A stretch of DNA of 64,000 nt. Source: Labrenzia sp. THAF82. Its GTDB lineage: Bacteria > Pseudomonadota > Alphaproteobacteria > Rhizobiales > Stappiaceae. The notes beneath the pieces were generated by a model. It was not told the DNA's origin, made no database searches, and saw nothing but the letters and a program-made list of their open reading frames with translations. The translations under genes were made by a program, and so were the position numbers. Shown in pieces: positions 44,926 through 54,481 of the stretch (its first letter is position 1; every line of letters starts with the position of its first letter). The DNA lies in the NCBI RefSeq assembly GCF_009363435.1, contig NZ_CP045354.1:62001-126000 (forward strand). Reading direction: 5' to 3'.

Positions 44926-46188
44926 ATGACACGCAAGGCGGACCGGGATCAGATCCGGCGGCAAAATCGTAGTATTGTACTTCAGGCCCTGCGCCGGAAC
45001 GGTCCCATGGCACGGATCGATCTCGGCCATATGACACGCCTCAGTCCGGCGACTGTCACGGCCATTACCTCTGACTTGCTGGACCAGGGATTGATCCTCA
45101 GTCTGGAAAGTGAGGAGCCCAAAACACATCAGGCGCGTGGCCGTCCACGCACCTTGCTGAAACTCAATCCCGATGCGGTTTACACCGTAGGCGTGCGCTT
45201 GTCGGTGAACCATATCGACATGTCTCTGGTCAATTTTGCCGGAGAAGTCACGCAAGACAAACGTGCCTATTTCGACAGTGCGACCGCAGACGCGCAGAGT
45301 TTCCCCAAGACGCTTGTGGATGCCATCAGAGATTTTCTGCAGGAGGCCGGTGTCGGCCCGTCGCGTGTCAGGGAAATCGGAGTTGCCGCCCAAGGGGTTG
45401 TGGAAACAGAAAGCGGAATTGTGTCGTGGAGCCCTGCATTCGCGGGTAGAAAAATCCCCGTGGTCGACCCCCTGCGCACAGCCTTTGGTGCCGACTGCTA
45501 CATCTCCAACGACACCAACATGATCACCGAAGCGCTCCACTGGTCCGATCCCAACCGCTATAGCGGCACATTTGCGGTGATCATGCTGGACTACGGTGTC
45601 GGAATGGGGCTCTACCTCAACAATCAGCTGTTTTCCGGCGCAAGCGGCACCGCGGCCGAATTCGGCCACGCCAACCACATTCCGGGCGGTGCTCTTTGCC
45701 GGTGCGGCAAAAGGGGATGCCTTGAGGCCTACCTTTCCGACTATGCGCTGGTTCGCGCAGCGTCCCACATGCCGGAAACCACCGATCCGATCACCATTGA
45801 TGCAGGCGTCAGTGGTCTTGCAAGGCTGATAGAGCTCGCAAGTTCTGGAGACGACGACGCCCGCACAGCCTTTCATGAGGCTGGCCGCGTTCTGGGTTAC
45901 GGTCTTGCCCGGGTGATTGCCATGATCGATCCGAAACGGGTGGTTCTGACCGGTGCGGCAATGCGTGCGTTTTCATTCATGGAAAAGGGCATGTGGGAAG
46001 GGCTCGAGGAAGCACTTGTGGCCGATCTGAGGAACAACTTTTCGCTCGACGTCATGCCCTGGAATGAAGATTTTATCCGCAGTGGCCTTATCGCTCAGTC
46101 CATGGAACGGCTCGACAAGGACTTTCTGGGGACAGATTCGCTGCCAGGAGAGCGTGCGGCAAGTTCTGGGAAGAAGGTGTCCGCATGA
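44926..46188 (+). CDS. ROK-family transcriptional regulator (XylR-like)
   Basis: A 420-residue regulator: winged-helix DNA-binding domain at about 15-70 (NRSIVLQALRRNGPMARIDLGHMTRLSPATVT), then a ROK sugar-kinase-like domain with the zinc motif LCRCGKRGCLEAYLSD near 258. Divergent from xylF, it probably represses xylFHGBA and is released by xylose. Unusually its stop overlaps the start of a cytochrome gene by 4 bases, so it heads a three-gene operon. Whether the operon is co-regulated by xylose is unknown. Confidence 0.9.
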   Translation: MTRKADRDQIRRQNRSIVLQALRRNGPMARIDLGHMTRLSPATVTAITSDLLDQGLILSLESEEPKTHQARGRPRTLLKLNPDAVYTVGVRLSVNHIDMSLVNFAGEVTQDKRAYFDSATADAQSFPKTLVDAIRDFLQEAGVGPSRVREIGVAAQGVVETESGIVSWSPAFAGRKIPVVDPLRTAFGADCYISNDTNMITEALHWSDPNRYSGTFAVIMLDYGVGMGLYLNNQLFSGASGTAAEFGHANHIPGGALCRCGKRGCLEAYLSDYALVRAASHMPETTDPITIDAGVSGLARLIELASSGDDDARTAFHEAGRVLGYGLARVIAMIDPKRVVLTGAAMRAFSFMEKGMWEGLEEALVADLRNNFSLDVMPWNEDFIRSGLIAQSMERLDKDFLGTDSLPGERAASSGKKVSA

Positions 46189-47612
46189 CGTACGCCAAAA
46201 AGCTCACACTACCGGCAACCGTTCTGACGACCATGATGGCCAGCACTGCGGTCGCGGACCCCGATGTTCTGCCGTGGAGCGAAAGGGCAATTCAGGAGGA
46301 TGTCGATATCGATGCACTGGCCGCATCCGGTCAGGATCCTCTTGAGATACTGCTGCCCCTGGGTGAAAGCCTGTTTTCCGCCAAATTCACCACGCTTGAC
46401 GGCGCAGGACGCCCGGACGCCACCGGCGCGATTGTTCCAACCAAGGTGCGCAGGCGCTCGCATTTGGCGTTTCAGCGTTTGGCTGGGCCCGACGCCAATG
46501 CCTGTGCCTCCTGCCACAATGAGCCGGTGACGGGCGGTGCCGGGTCATTTACCGCAAATGTCTTTGTATCGGAGGGCTTTGAAAGCGCTGACTTCGATAC
46601 GATCGACCCGCAGTTTTCCAACGAACGCAACACCAATGCGTTGCAGGGTGCGGGACTGATTGAGCTGCTTGCGCGTGAAATGACCGCAGAATTGCGGGCT
46701 CAAAGAAAGTCTGTTCTGGCAGAGGCCCGCAAAAGCGGGCAAGCCGAGGAGATCGACCTTGTATCCAAGGGCGTCACCTTCGGCACGTTGACCGCATTTC
46801 CTGACGGCACACTGGATGTTTCCGGCCTTGAAGGCATCGACGATGATCTGACCCTTCGGCCCTTCAGCCAGAAGGGGGTATTCTCGTCTCTCCGGCAGTT
46901 TACGGTGAACGCCATGAACGCTCACCACGGGATACAGCCAAGTGAGCGTTTCGGTAGCACCTGGACGGGCACGGACGATCACGACCTGGACGGCTTTGCT
47001 GACGAAATGTCGCCTGGACAGATATCAGCCCTGGTTGCTTTCCAGGCAACGCTGCCAGCACCAACTCGCAAGGAAAACCTGCCGGATGTCTGGCAAGAGG
47101 CAGCCGACAAAGGTGAAAAGGTCTTTGCAGATATCGGATGTGCCTCCTGCCATATTCCCGCTTTACCGCTCGATAGCCTTGTATTTCATGATCCGGGACC
47201 AATCGATACTGCCGGGACACTGAGACAAAGCGATATGGCGACGCCGCTTGCGCTTGATCTGGCCACTCTGGACTGGGTTCAGGCGTTGCCAAGGGATGAA
47301 AACGGTCGTGTTCTGGTGCCACTTTACGGCGATTTGAAACGTCATAAGATCGCGGACGCGGCCAACGACACGTTTGGCAACGAACTTCTTGCGCAGCGTT
47401 TCGTCGCGCGGGATGTCTTCATTACCGCCGAACTTTGGGGCATAGGCAGCACGGCACCATATGGACACCGCGGTGATCTGACGACGCTGAACGAAGTGAT
47501 CCGCGCCCATGGCGGCGAGGCCACAGAAAGCCGGAAGAGCTATGAGACCCTTGAGGAGGCCGAGCGGCAGGCTGTAATTGCATTCCTGCGCAGTCTGGAG
47601 ATCGCCGAATGA
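46185..47612 (+). CDS. Di-heme cytochrome oxidoreductase (DHOR/DUF1111-like)
   Basis: A 475-residue protein with a likely signal sequence (LPATVLTTMMASTAVADPD) and two CxxCH heme sites, CASCH near 107 and CASCH near 322. Spacing and the block STAPYGHRGDLTTLNEVIRAHGGEA near 424 resemble the di-heme oxidoreductase family. Export to the periplasm is implied. It shares 4-base overlaps with the ROK gene before and the CRTAC1-like gene after. Substrate unknown; a redox role with the next gene's product is plausible. Confidence 0.85.
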   Translation: MTYAKKLTLPATVLTTMMASTAVADPDVLPWSERAIQEDVDIDALAASGQDPLEILLPLGESLFSAKFTTLDGAGRPDATGAIVPTKVRRRSHLAFQRLAGPDANACASCHNEPVTGGAGSFTANVFVSEGFESADFDTIDPQFSNERNTNALQGAGLIELLAREMTAELRAQRKSVLAEARKSGQAEEIDLVSKGVTFGTLTAFPDGTLDVSGLEGIDDDLTLRPFSQKGVFSSLRQFTVNAMNAHHGIQPSERFGSTWTGTDDHDLDGFADEMSPGQISALVAFQATLPAPTRKENLPDVWQEAADKGEKVFADIGCASCHIPALPLDSLVFHDPGPIDTAGTLRQSDMATPLALDLATLDWVQALPRDENGRVLVPLYGDLKRHKIADAANDTFGNELLAQRFVARDVFITAELWGIGSTAPYGHRGDLTTLNEVIRAHGGEATESRKSYETLEEAERQAVIAFLRSLEIAE

Positions 47613-49273
47613 CCCGATTGAGCCTTTCTCTTGCGCTCTGCGCTCTGGCAAACGCGGCTTCCGGATCATTCATCGGAGCTGGCGCAGAAGAACGCCCATC
47701 ATCTCTTGCGCCCGTTCCAGTCTTTTCAGAAGAAGCACAGTCGGCCGGTATCGACCACACTTATGACGGCGCGTGGGAGTTTTTTGTCGGTGGCGGCACG
47801 GCCATTTTCGACTGCAACGGTGACCGTAGCCCTGATCTATTTATCGCCGGGGGCAAAAATCCAGCTGCACTGTTTCGAAATGAAAGTCAGACCGCCGGAG
47901 CCTTGAAGTTTGTTCCGGTTAAAAGCGGCTTGACCGCCAAGCAGGCGAGCAAAGTGCTCGGTGCCTATCCGCTCGATTTCAACAATGACGACACTTTGGA
48001 CCTTGTCCTGCTTCGACTTGGTGAAAACCTGCTCCTGGAGGGCAAGGGCGACTGCCGGTTCGAGGTTGCAAACAGGGCCCTTGGTTTTGACGGTGGGCGC
48101 GAATGGACAACTGCCTTCTCGGCCACCTACGAAGCAGAACAGGATTTTCCAACTCTTGCTTTTGGCAACTATGTGGATCGGTCCGCTCCGGGTTCACCCT
48201 GGGGAACCTGCCATGACAACTTTCTCTTTCGACCGGAAAGCGCAGCTGATGGCAGCGTGAAATACTCTGAGGCCAATCGCCTTTCGCCCGGCTTCTGCAC
48301 ACTTTCAATTCTCTTTACCGACTGGAACCGATCCGGCGAAACCGCGTTGAGAATATCGAATGACCGACACTATTACCGAGGCGGTGAAGAGCAGCTCTGG
48401 TCGGTGCCTCCCGGACGGCCTCCACGGCCGTTCCGGCGGGCAGACGGATGGCAGCATCTGAAAATCTGGGGCATGGGCATTGCGTCCATCGACCTGGACG
48501 TAGACGGGTTCCCGGAATATGCCCTGACAAGCATGGGTGACACCAAGCTGCAGAAGCTCGATGGTGAAGACGACGAAACCGTTCCCGTTTACCAGGATAT
48601 CGCCTTCGACCTCGGCGTGACTGCCCACAGGCCCTATGCCGGAGACGACCTGAAACCATCTACCGGTTGGCATTCGGAGTTTCAGGACGTCAACAATGAC
48701 GGGCTCTGGGATCTTTACATTGCCAAGGGCAACGTCGAGGCCATGCCTGACTTCGCTGCCTATGACCCGGACAATCTGCTGATTGGCCAATGGAACGGCA
48801 AATTTACCGAGGTCGGCGATCAGGCGGGCATCGGCCTTGACCGAAGGGGCCGCGGGGCAGGCCTGGCCGATTTCAATTCCGACGGTTTGCTCGACCTGAT
48901 TGTCGTGAACCGTGCCGCACCCGTTAGCTTGTTCCGCAATCTGGGTCAGGGCTCAGTCGACACTCCCAAGCCGCTTGGAAACTGGCTCGCCGTCGACATT
49001 CGGCAGCCCGGGCAGCCGAACGCAAGGGCCGTTGGTGCCAAGATCAGTGTCAAGACCGGCAACCGGACTGTGGTCAAGGACATACAAATCGGGGCAGGTC
49101 ATGCATCTGGCCAGATGGGCTTTGTACATTTTGGTCTCGGTGTTGCAGAACGCGCCAATGTCCGGGTCAAATGGCCGGATGGTGATTGGAGCCACGGTTA
49201 TCGGGTGTTCGCCAACGGGCACGTCATCATCGAGCGTGGTGCCGAGAAGGCCAAGTTATGGTATCCGGAATAG
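47609..49273 (+). CDS. CRTAC1-like FG-GAP/VCBS and ASPIC/UnbV protein
   Basis: A 554-residue exported protein (signal-like start, TRLSLSLALCALANAASG). It has calcium-binding FG-GAP/VCBS-type loops: FDCNGDRSPDLFIAGG near 67, DFNNDDTLDLVLL near 120, DVNNDGLWDLYIAKG near 360 and DFNSDGLLDLIVV near 420. The ASPIC/UnbV end (GAKISVKTGNRTVVKDIQIG ... QMGFVHFGLG) lies near 480-515. Such proteins are propeller-shaped and extracytoplasmic; their enzyme role is not settled. It is coupled to the di-heme cytochrome, suggesting a pair. Confidence 0.87.
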   Translation: MTRLSLSLALCALANAASGSFIGAGAEERPSSLAPVPVFSEEAQSAGIDHTYDGAWEFFVGGGTAIFDCNGDRSPDLFIAGGKNPAALFRNESQTAGALKFVPVKSGLTAKQASKVLGAYPLDFNNDDTLDLVLLRLGENLLLEGKGDCRFEVANRALGFDGGREWTTAFSATYEAEQDFPTLAFGNYVDRSAPGSPWGTCHDNFLFRPESAADGSVKYSEANRLSPGFCTLSILFTDWNRSGETALRISNDRHYYRGGEEQLWSVPPGRPPRPFRRADGWQHLKIWGMGIASIDLDVDGFPEYALTSMGDTKLQKLDGEDDETVPVYQDIAFDLGVTAHRPYAGDDLKPSTGWHSEFQDVNNDGLWDLYIAKGNVEAMPDFAAYDPDNLLIGQWNGKFTEVGDQAGIGLDRRGRGAGLADFNSDGLLDLIVVNRAAPVSLFRNLGQGSVDTPKPLGNWLAVDIRQPGQPNARAVGAKISVKTGNRTVVKDIQIGAGHASGQMGFVHFGLGVAERANVRVKWPDGDWSHGYRVFANGHVIIERGAEKAKLWYPE

Positions 49274-49503
49274 ACCCGTTGACGTGCTTTGAGATCTTCC
49301 GCTTTCCCGTTTGGCTTTGGCGCTAGCGTCATCTGGGGGCAGTTATCCCCGCAATCCAGAGCGAACAAAAGGTATTCGACTTATCCAACCTTTAGGCGAG
49401 ACTGCCACATTTACACCAAATATTGCGCGTGTGATGAGTTTGGGTAGGATATCGCGACAGGGCATGGGACGCGGTATTGCATAGCTAAAGGTGGGACTTG
49501 CAA

Positions 49504-49758
49504 ATGATGGTCGGGTTTTTCGCCGGAACCATTTTATATGGTGCCGTCACACTGCTGTTTCTGATTGTTTCTTCAGCTGAGCTTCTGGGCAATAGACTGA
49601 GCACTCCCAGTCGCCTTCTCGGCGTTCTGGTGACTTCCGTGTTCTGGCCAATCACACTGGTCGTCCTCGGCTTCACCAGTCTGGCCACGACGCTGAACAA
49701 GCAGCTCAAAAGTATCGAATGGCAAGGACCGTTCGGTGCTTCCCAAGAGCTGAACTGA
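49504..49758 (+). CDS. Small two-helix membrane protein, unknown
   Basis: An 84-residue protein with two hydrophobic helices (about 3-25 and 36-58) and a short polar end. No family recognised. An AAAGG-like site lies upstream of the ATG pair at 49504/49507. It stands alone between the CRTAC1-like gene and preT. Confidence 0.5.
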   Translation: MMVGFFAGTILYGAVTLLFLIVSSAELLGNRLSTPSRLLGVLVTSVFWPITLVVLGFTSLATTLNKQLKSIEWQGPFGASQELN

Positions 49759-50138
49759 AGCGATAGCGAAATTCGACTTGTCCGATTGAGGCAGCAGCGC
49801 TTTGCAGCCTGGATCTTGTCCTTTGAAAATTGACGCCTTTGCTGCAGACAAATCTGTTGTGCCGTGCGGTTTTGGGCACGCTTTTTCCAAAATCCCTAAA
49901 CAATAAACGTGCATCTTGGCACCTAGAGACCAAATGACGCATTTTTAGTCATGCCCTGAATTTGATCTAAGATACTGTAATTTCGGCAACTTTATTGCTG
50001 AATTTTATCTTCAAGTTTTTAATCGTTCTAAAAATATTTGACTAATTGTTCAAATTTTTTTCCAATGGAGTTCTAAGCCTTCTCAAACAACGAAGAAGGC
50101 CCCTTTGAAATTTGATCGCCAACCTTCCGGAGATCTCC
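49759..50138. other. Leader region of preT
   Basis: This 380-base gap has no recognised gene. The last 150 bases are AT-rich and hold a RutR-like dyad (50038-50053) and a GCCTTCT / AGAAGGC stem (50077-50100) in the likely leader. A promoter for preTA is expected here. Confidence 0.6.
50038..50053. promoter_or_regulatory. RutR-like palindrome upstream of preT
   Basis: TTGACTAATTGTTCAA matches the RutR consensus TTGACCA-NN-TGGTCAA at 12 of 14 defined positions. It lies 85 bases before the preT start. RutR senses uracil or thymine, which fits pyrimidine breakdown genes. Confidence 0.5.
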
Positions 50139-51485
50139 ATGACCCAGACCAAAGCCGGCCCGGACATCACCACCGGGCGCTTGCCTGAGGACGTTTACGC
50201 AGAAAACTTCAGCGACCTGCATCCGCTGCTGGAACCGCATGAAGCCCAGGTCGAAGCCGATCGCTGCTATTTTTGCTACGATGCCCCCTGCATGCAGGCC
50301 TGTCCGACAAGCATCGACATTCCGCAATTCATTCGACAGATTTCCACCGGAAATCCGACGGGTTCGGCGAAAACCATTTTCGACCAGAATATCCTTGGTG
50401 GCATGTGCGCGCGCGTTTGTCCGACTGAAACGCTGTGTGAACAGGTTTGTGTGCGCGAAGTGGCAGAAGGTAAGCCGGTCAAGATCGGCCAGCTTCAGCG
50501 CTACGCAACCGACCACTACATGGCTGAAAATGACACAACGCCATTTACCCGCGGCGCTGCCACCGGAAAAAAAGTCGCCGTCGTGGGTGCTGGTCCAGCC
50601 GGACTTTCTTGTGCCCACAGGCTTGCGGTTCACGGTCACGATGTGACCCTTTTCGACGCGCGAGAAAAGGCAGGCGGCCTGAACGAATTCGGCATTGCGT
50701 CCTATAAGTCGGTCGATAACTTTGCCGCGCGGGAGGTCGAATTCATTCTGTCGATCGGCGGTATCGAGCTAAAGACCGGGATGCGCCTCGGCGAGAACCT
50801 CGAGCTTTCGGAACTACGCGCCTCCTATGATGCCGTGTTCCTGGGCATCGGCCTTGGCGGCGTTAATTCTCTTGGTCTTGAAGGTGAAGACAAATCCGGG
50901 TCGATGGACGCGGTCAGCTACATTGCGGACCTTCGTCAGGCCAAGGATCTCTCCAAACTACCCGTTGGACGCCGGGTCGTTGTCATTGGCGGCGGAATGA
51001 CAGCTGTCGATATCGCGGTGCAGACCAAGCTGCTTGGCGCTGAGGACGTGACCATCGCCTATCGCCGTGGTCAGGACCGGATGAACGCTTCTGAATATGA
51101 GCAACATCTTGCGCAGACAAGCGGCGTCAAGATCATGACCTGGGCCCAACCCAAGGCACTAGTCGGTGCCAATGGTGCGATCACGGCTATTGAACTGGAG
51201 CGGACCCAGGACCAGAACGGTTCCTTCGGTGGCACCGGCGAAACAATCACGTTGCCCGCCGACATGGTTTTCAAGGCCGTCGGACAGACATTGGTTCAAA
51301 CGGATCTGGGCGGATCAATAACCCTTGAGAAGGGCCGGATCGTTGTCGGTGACGACCGACAGACGAGTCTGGCGGATGTGTGGGCAGGGGGTGACTGCAT
51401 CTCTGGCGGCGAAGACCTCACGGTCACGGCTGTTGAAGACGGCAAAATCGCTGCTGAAAGCATCAACGCTGCCCTGAGCGCCTGA
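50139..51485 (+). CDS. preT: NAD-dependent dihydropyrimidine dehydrogenase, PreT subunit
   Basis: A 448-residue flavoprotein. N-terminal Fe-S cysteines are in RCYFCYDAPCMQACPTSIDIPQFIR near 41 and GGMCARVCPTETLCEQVCVRE near 88. The FAD site VAVVGAGPAGLSCAHRLAVHGH is near 148 and the NAD site RRVVVIGGGMTAVDIAVQTKLLG near 283. With PreA it reduces uracil or thymine using NADH, the first step of reductive pyrimidine breakdown. The ATG at 50139 has CGGAG upstream. Same operon as preA, 37 bases apart. Confidence 0.93.
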   Translation: MTQTKAGPDITTGRLPEDVYAENFSDLHPLLEPHEAQVEADRCYFCYDAPCMQACPTSIDIPQFIRQISTGNPTGSAKTIFDQNILGGMCARVCPTETLCEQVCVREVAEGKPVKIGQLQRYATDHYMAENDTTPFTRGAATGKKVAVVGAGPAGLSCAHRLAVHGHDVTLFDAREKAGGLNEFGIASYKSVDNFAAREVEFILSIGGIELKTGMRLGENLELSELRASYDAVFLGIGLGGVNSLGLEGEDKSGSMDAVSYIADLRQAKDLSKLPVGRRVVVIGGGMTAVDIAVQTKLLGAEDVTIAYRRGQDRMNASEYEQHLAQTSGVKIMTWAQPKALVGANGAITAIELERTQDQNGSFGGTGETITLPADMVFKAVGQTLVQTDLGGSITLEKGRIVVGDDRQTSLADVWAGGDCISGGEDLTVTAVEDGKIAAESINAALSA

Positions 51486-51522
51486 ACGGCGCCGGCATTC
51501 GTATATTTGAGGGAGAGCCATT

Positions 51523-52836
51523 ATGGCTGACTTGCGTACAGACTTTATCGGTATCAAATCGCCGAACCCGTTCTGGCTGGCATCAGCGCCACCAACCGAC
51601 AAGGAATACAACGTTGTCCGGGCTTTCAAGGCCGGATGGGGTGGCGTTGTCTGGAAAACGCTCGGCGAAGACCCTGCCGTCGTCAATGTCAACGGCCCAC
51701 GCTACGGTGCCATTCACGGCAAGGACAGGCAGCTCATCGGATTGAACAACATCGAGCTGATCACCGACCGACCGCTGGAGGTCAACCTGCGGGAAATCAA
51801 GCAGGTAAAGCGTGACTGGCCCGACAGGGCTCTTGTCGTGTCGTTGATGGTTCCTTGTGAAGAGCAGAACTGGGTCAGCATCCTGAAGCAGGTCGAGGAC
51901 ACCGGCGCGGATGGTGTGGAGCTCAACTTCGGCTGTCCGCACGGCATGAGCGAGCGTGGTATGGGCTCGGCGGTTGGCCAGGTGCCTGAGTATATCGAGA
52001 TGGTAACCCGGTGGGTGAAGCAGCATTCCAGAATGCCCTGCATCGTCAAGCTGACGCCCAACATCACCGATATCCGCAAACCTGCGCAGGCGGCCAAGGC
52101 CGGGGGCGCAGATGCCGTCTCGCTGATCAACACCATCAATTCGATCATGGGTGTGGACCTTGATGTGATGTCGCCAGCGCCGACTGTCGACGGCAAAGGC
52201 GCACATGGCGGCTATTGCGGCCCGGCGGTCAAACCCATTGCTCTGAACATGGTTGCCGAAATCGCGCGAGACCCGTCCACACATGGCCTGCCGATTTCCG
52301 GGATCGGCGGTGTCACGACCTGGCGTGACGCTGCTGAATTTATGGCGCTTGGAGCTGGATCGGTTCAAGTTTGCACAGCGGCCATGACCTACGGCTTCAA
52401 AGTCGTAGAAGACATGATTGACGGTTTGAGCGACTGGATGGACCAAAAGGGATATACATCCGTCGATCAGTTTATCGGCAGCGCGGTGCCGAATGTTTCC
52501 GACTGGCAGTATCTCAACCTCAACTACATTGCCAAGGCCAAGATCGATCAGGATCTGTGTATCCAATGCGGTCGTTGTCACATTGCCTGCGAGGACACCT
52601 CCCACCAGGCGATTACAAACATGGTCAATGGTGAGCGCAGGTTTGAAGTGATCGACGAGGAATGCGTCGGATGTAATCTGTGCGTCAGTGTGTGCCCCGT
52701 GGAGGACTGCATCACCATGGAAGCGATGAAACCCGGCAGCATCGATCCGCGCACAAAGAAAATGGTCGAAAAGGACTACGCCAACTGGACCACCCATCCG
52801 AACAATCCGATGGCGGTCACAGAAGCCGCCGAATAG
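51523..52836 (+). CDS. preA: NAD-dependent dihydropyrimidine dehydrogenase, PreA subunit
   Basis: A 437-residue protein: a DHODH-like TIM barrel with FMN (KLTPNITDI near 183 and GIGGVTTWRDAAEFMALGAGSVQV near 263) and two C-terminal 4Fe-4S motifs, CIQCGRCHIACED near 346 and CVGCNLCVSVCPVEDC near 384. The loop NFGCPHGMSERGMGSAVGQ has Val where mammalian DPD carries its catalytic Cys (ACGQ). It reduces pyrimidines with electrons passed from PreT. A perfect terminator follows. Confidence 0.93.
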   Translation: MADLRTDFIGIKSPNPFWLASAPPTDKEYNVVRAFKAGWGGVVWKTLGEDPAVVNVNGPRYGAIHGKDRQLIGLNNIELITDRPLEVNLREIKQVKRDWPDRALVVSLMVPCEEQNWVSILKQVEDTGADGVELNFGCPHGMSERGMGSAVGQVPEYIEMVTRWVKQHSRMPCIVKLTPNITDIRKPAQAAKAGGADAVSLINTINSIMGVDLDVMSPAPTVDGKGAHGGYCGPAVKPIALNMVAEIARDPSTHGLPISGIGGVTTWRDAAEFMALGAGSVQVCTAAMTYGFKVVEDMIDGLSDWMDQKGYTSVDQFIGSAVPNVSDWQYLNLNYIAKAKIDQDLCIQCGRCHIACEDTSHQAITNMVNGERRFEVIDEECVGCNLCVSVCPVEDCITMEAMKPGSIDPRTKKMVEKDYANWTTHPNNPMAVTEAAE

Positions 52837-52860
52837 GACATCGTCCCAGGCGGCAAATCG

Positions 52861-52893
52861 AAGCGCAGGCAGGCTCCTCCCTTGCCTGCGCTT
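52861..52893 (+). terminator. Intrinsic terminator after preA
   Basis: AAGCGCAGGCA and TGCCTGCGCTT form a perfect 11-base stem with an 11-base loop, followed by TGCTTTTGC. It lies 25 bases after the preA stop and ends the preTA operon. Confidence 0.8.
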
Positions 52894-52969
52894 TGCTTTT
52901 GCCGATTCGCTTTTGCGTTCCGGGTGTTAGCCGTTTAGCTTGCAGGTTAGTGCAAGGCGAGGAATCGGC

Positions 52970-54481
52970 ATGAAAAACTCCCGCATATTACTGGCAACTT
53001 CCATCAGCCTTTGTGCATTCGTCGGAATATGGGGCGTTATCTCACCCGACAGCCTGTTGGTCTTCGCCGAAAGCATCGTCAATCAGTATTTCATCAGCCG
53101 TGGCTGGTTTGTCATGCTGTCAGTGACGATCATGCTGCTGTTCTGCCTGGCGCTTACGCTGACGAAATTCGGTGACATCCGGTTGGGGGCCGACACCGAC
53201 CGGCCGGAATACTCAACACCCACATGGATCGCCATGCTGTTTGCAGCCGGAATGGGTGTCGGGCTTCTATTTTGGGCCGTGGCTGAGCCGCTGACCCACT
53301 TCTATTTCGTGAAAGACGTCTTACCCCAACCGATAGCCGCCGAGCAGGCGCTCCTTGCCGCCAATTTCAACTGGGGAATTCACGCCTGGGCCATCTACGG
53401 CACGACTGCCCTTGCCATTGCCTATTTCAGCTATCGGCGCGGAACGCCAATGATGGTCAGTGCCCCGCTGAAAAACCTGTTCCCGGGCGAATTCTGGGCG
53501 AGTGCACTTGGCTGGTTTTCCGACTTCATGGCCATTGCGGCGATCGCCATAGGTGTCGCGGGATCGGTTGCTATGGGCGTTTTTCAGGTTGCCGACGGCG
53601 CAACCGTGCTCATGGGAAATGATACGGCTACACCGCTGATGATCGGCACGGTGTTTGTTCTGATGATCGCTGCTTACATACCGCCCCTACTCGTTGATCT
53701 TGGGGCCGGCATGGCGAGGCTTTCCAACATTGCCATGGCGCTTGCGATCGGGTTGGTGGTCTACACCATTGTTCTGGGTCCCTCGGAATTCCTGCTCAAT
53801 TCGATTGTCAGCGGGATCGGCAGCTATGTCGCCGTCGTAATCCCCCGTGGCCTGGAAACCTTCACGTTCTACGGGGACGAAGCCAGTAAATGGTTCCGGG
53901 ACTGGACACTGACCTACATGGTCTGGTGGATTGCCTGGGGCCCGTTTGTCGGCGTCTTTGTCGCGAGAATTTCCAAGGGTCGCACCATAAGGGAATTCGT
54001 GCTCGGTGTTCTGATCGGCCCAACACTCTTTTCCACCATATGGTTCGGAGCTTTTGGAGGCATCGGTATTTACGATGCGCTCAATGGACAGGGCGACTTG
54101 CTGGCGCTCACTCAGACCAACGTTGAGCGCATGACTTTCGCACTGCTTGACCGCTTGCCTTTTTCCACGCTGACAACGCTTGCGACAGTCCTGGCGGCGT
54201 TCCTGTTCATCGTTACGAGTGTGGTCAGCGCAGCCTTTGTCCTGGGCACGTTCTCGACCGGTGGAAACCCGAATCCGAGTGCAAAGGTTCGGGTTATCTG
54301 GGGCCTGCTTCTGGGCGTTCTCGGAGCAGCCATGATCCTTTCAGGTTCGATGGCGGCGGTCAGGACCCTGATTGCACTTGGCGCACTGCCTTTTGTCTTC
54401 ATCACTGTCATTCTGCTTGCCTGCCTGATCCGGGCGCTGTTGCAGGACAGCCGAAAGGAACAGACACATGCTGACAGGTGA
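52970..54481 (+). CDS. BCCT-family transporter
   Basis: A 503-residue carrier with about twelve membrane segments. The signature WWIAWGPFVGVFVARISKGRTIREFV near 321-346 and AGMGVGLLFWAVAEP near 91 place it in the betaine/choline/carnitine family. The substrate could be glycine betaine, DMSP, choline or similar; it cannot be told from sequence. GAGGA precedes the ATG. Two short arms, CTTGCA and TGCAAG (52939-52956), lie just before the ribosome site. Its end overlaps a small membrane gene. Confidence 0.9.
   Translation: MKNSRILLATSISLCAFVGIWGVISPDSLLVFAESIVNQYFISRGWFVMLSVTIMLLFCLALTLTKFGDIRLGADTDRPEYSTPTWIAMLFAAGMGVGLLFWAVAEPLTHFYFVKDVLPQPIAAEQALLAANFNWGIHAWAIYGTTALAIAYFSYRRGTPMMVSAPLKNLFPGEFWASALGWFSDFMAIAAIAIGVAGSVAMGVFQVADGATVLMGNDTATPLMIGTVFVLMIAAYIPPLLVDLGAGMARLSNIAMALAIGLVVYTIVLGPSEFLLNSIVSGIGSYVAVVIPRGLETFTFYGDEASKWFRDWTLTYMVWWIAWGPFVGVFVARISKGRTIREFVLGVLIGPTLFSTIWFGAFGGIGIYDALNGQGDLLALTQTNVERMTFALLDRLPFSTLTTLATVLAAFLFIVTSVVSAAFVLGTFSTGGNPNPSAKVRVIWGLLLGVLGAAMILSGSMAAVRTLIALGALPFVFITVILLACLIRALLQDSRKEQTHADR

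Noticed and set aside
51583-52797. 404-codon open frame on the minus strand over preA
   Set aside because: It is antisense to a clear PreA gene, has no family motifs and reflects codon bias.
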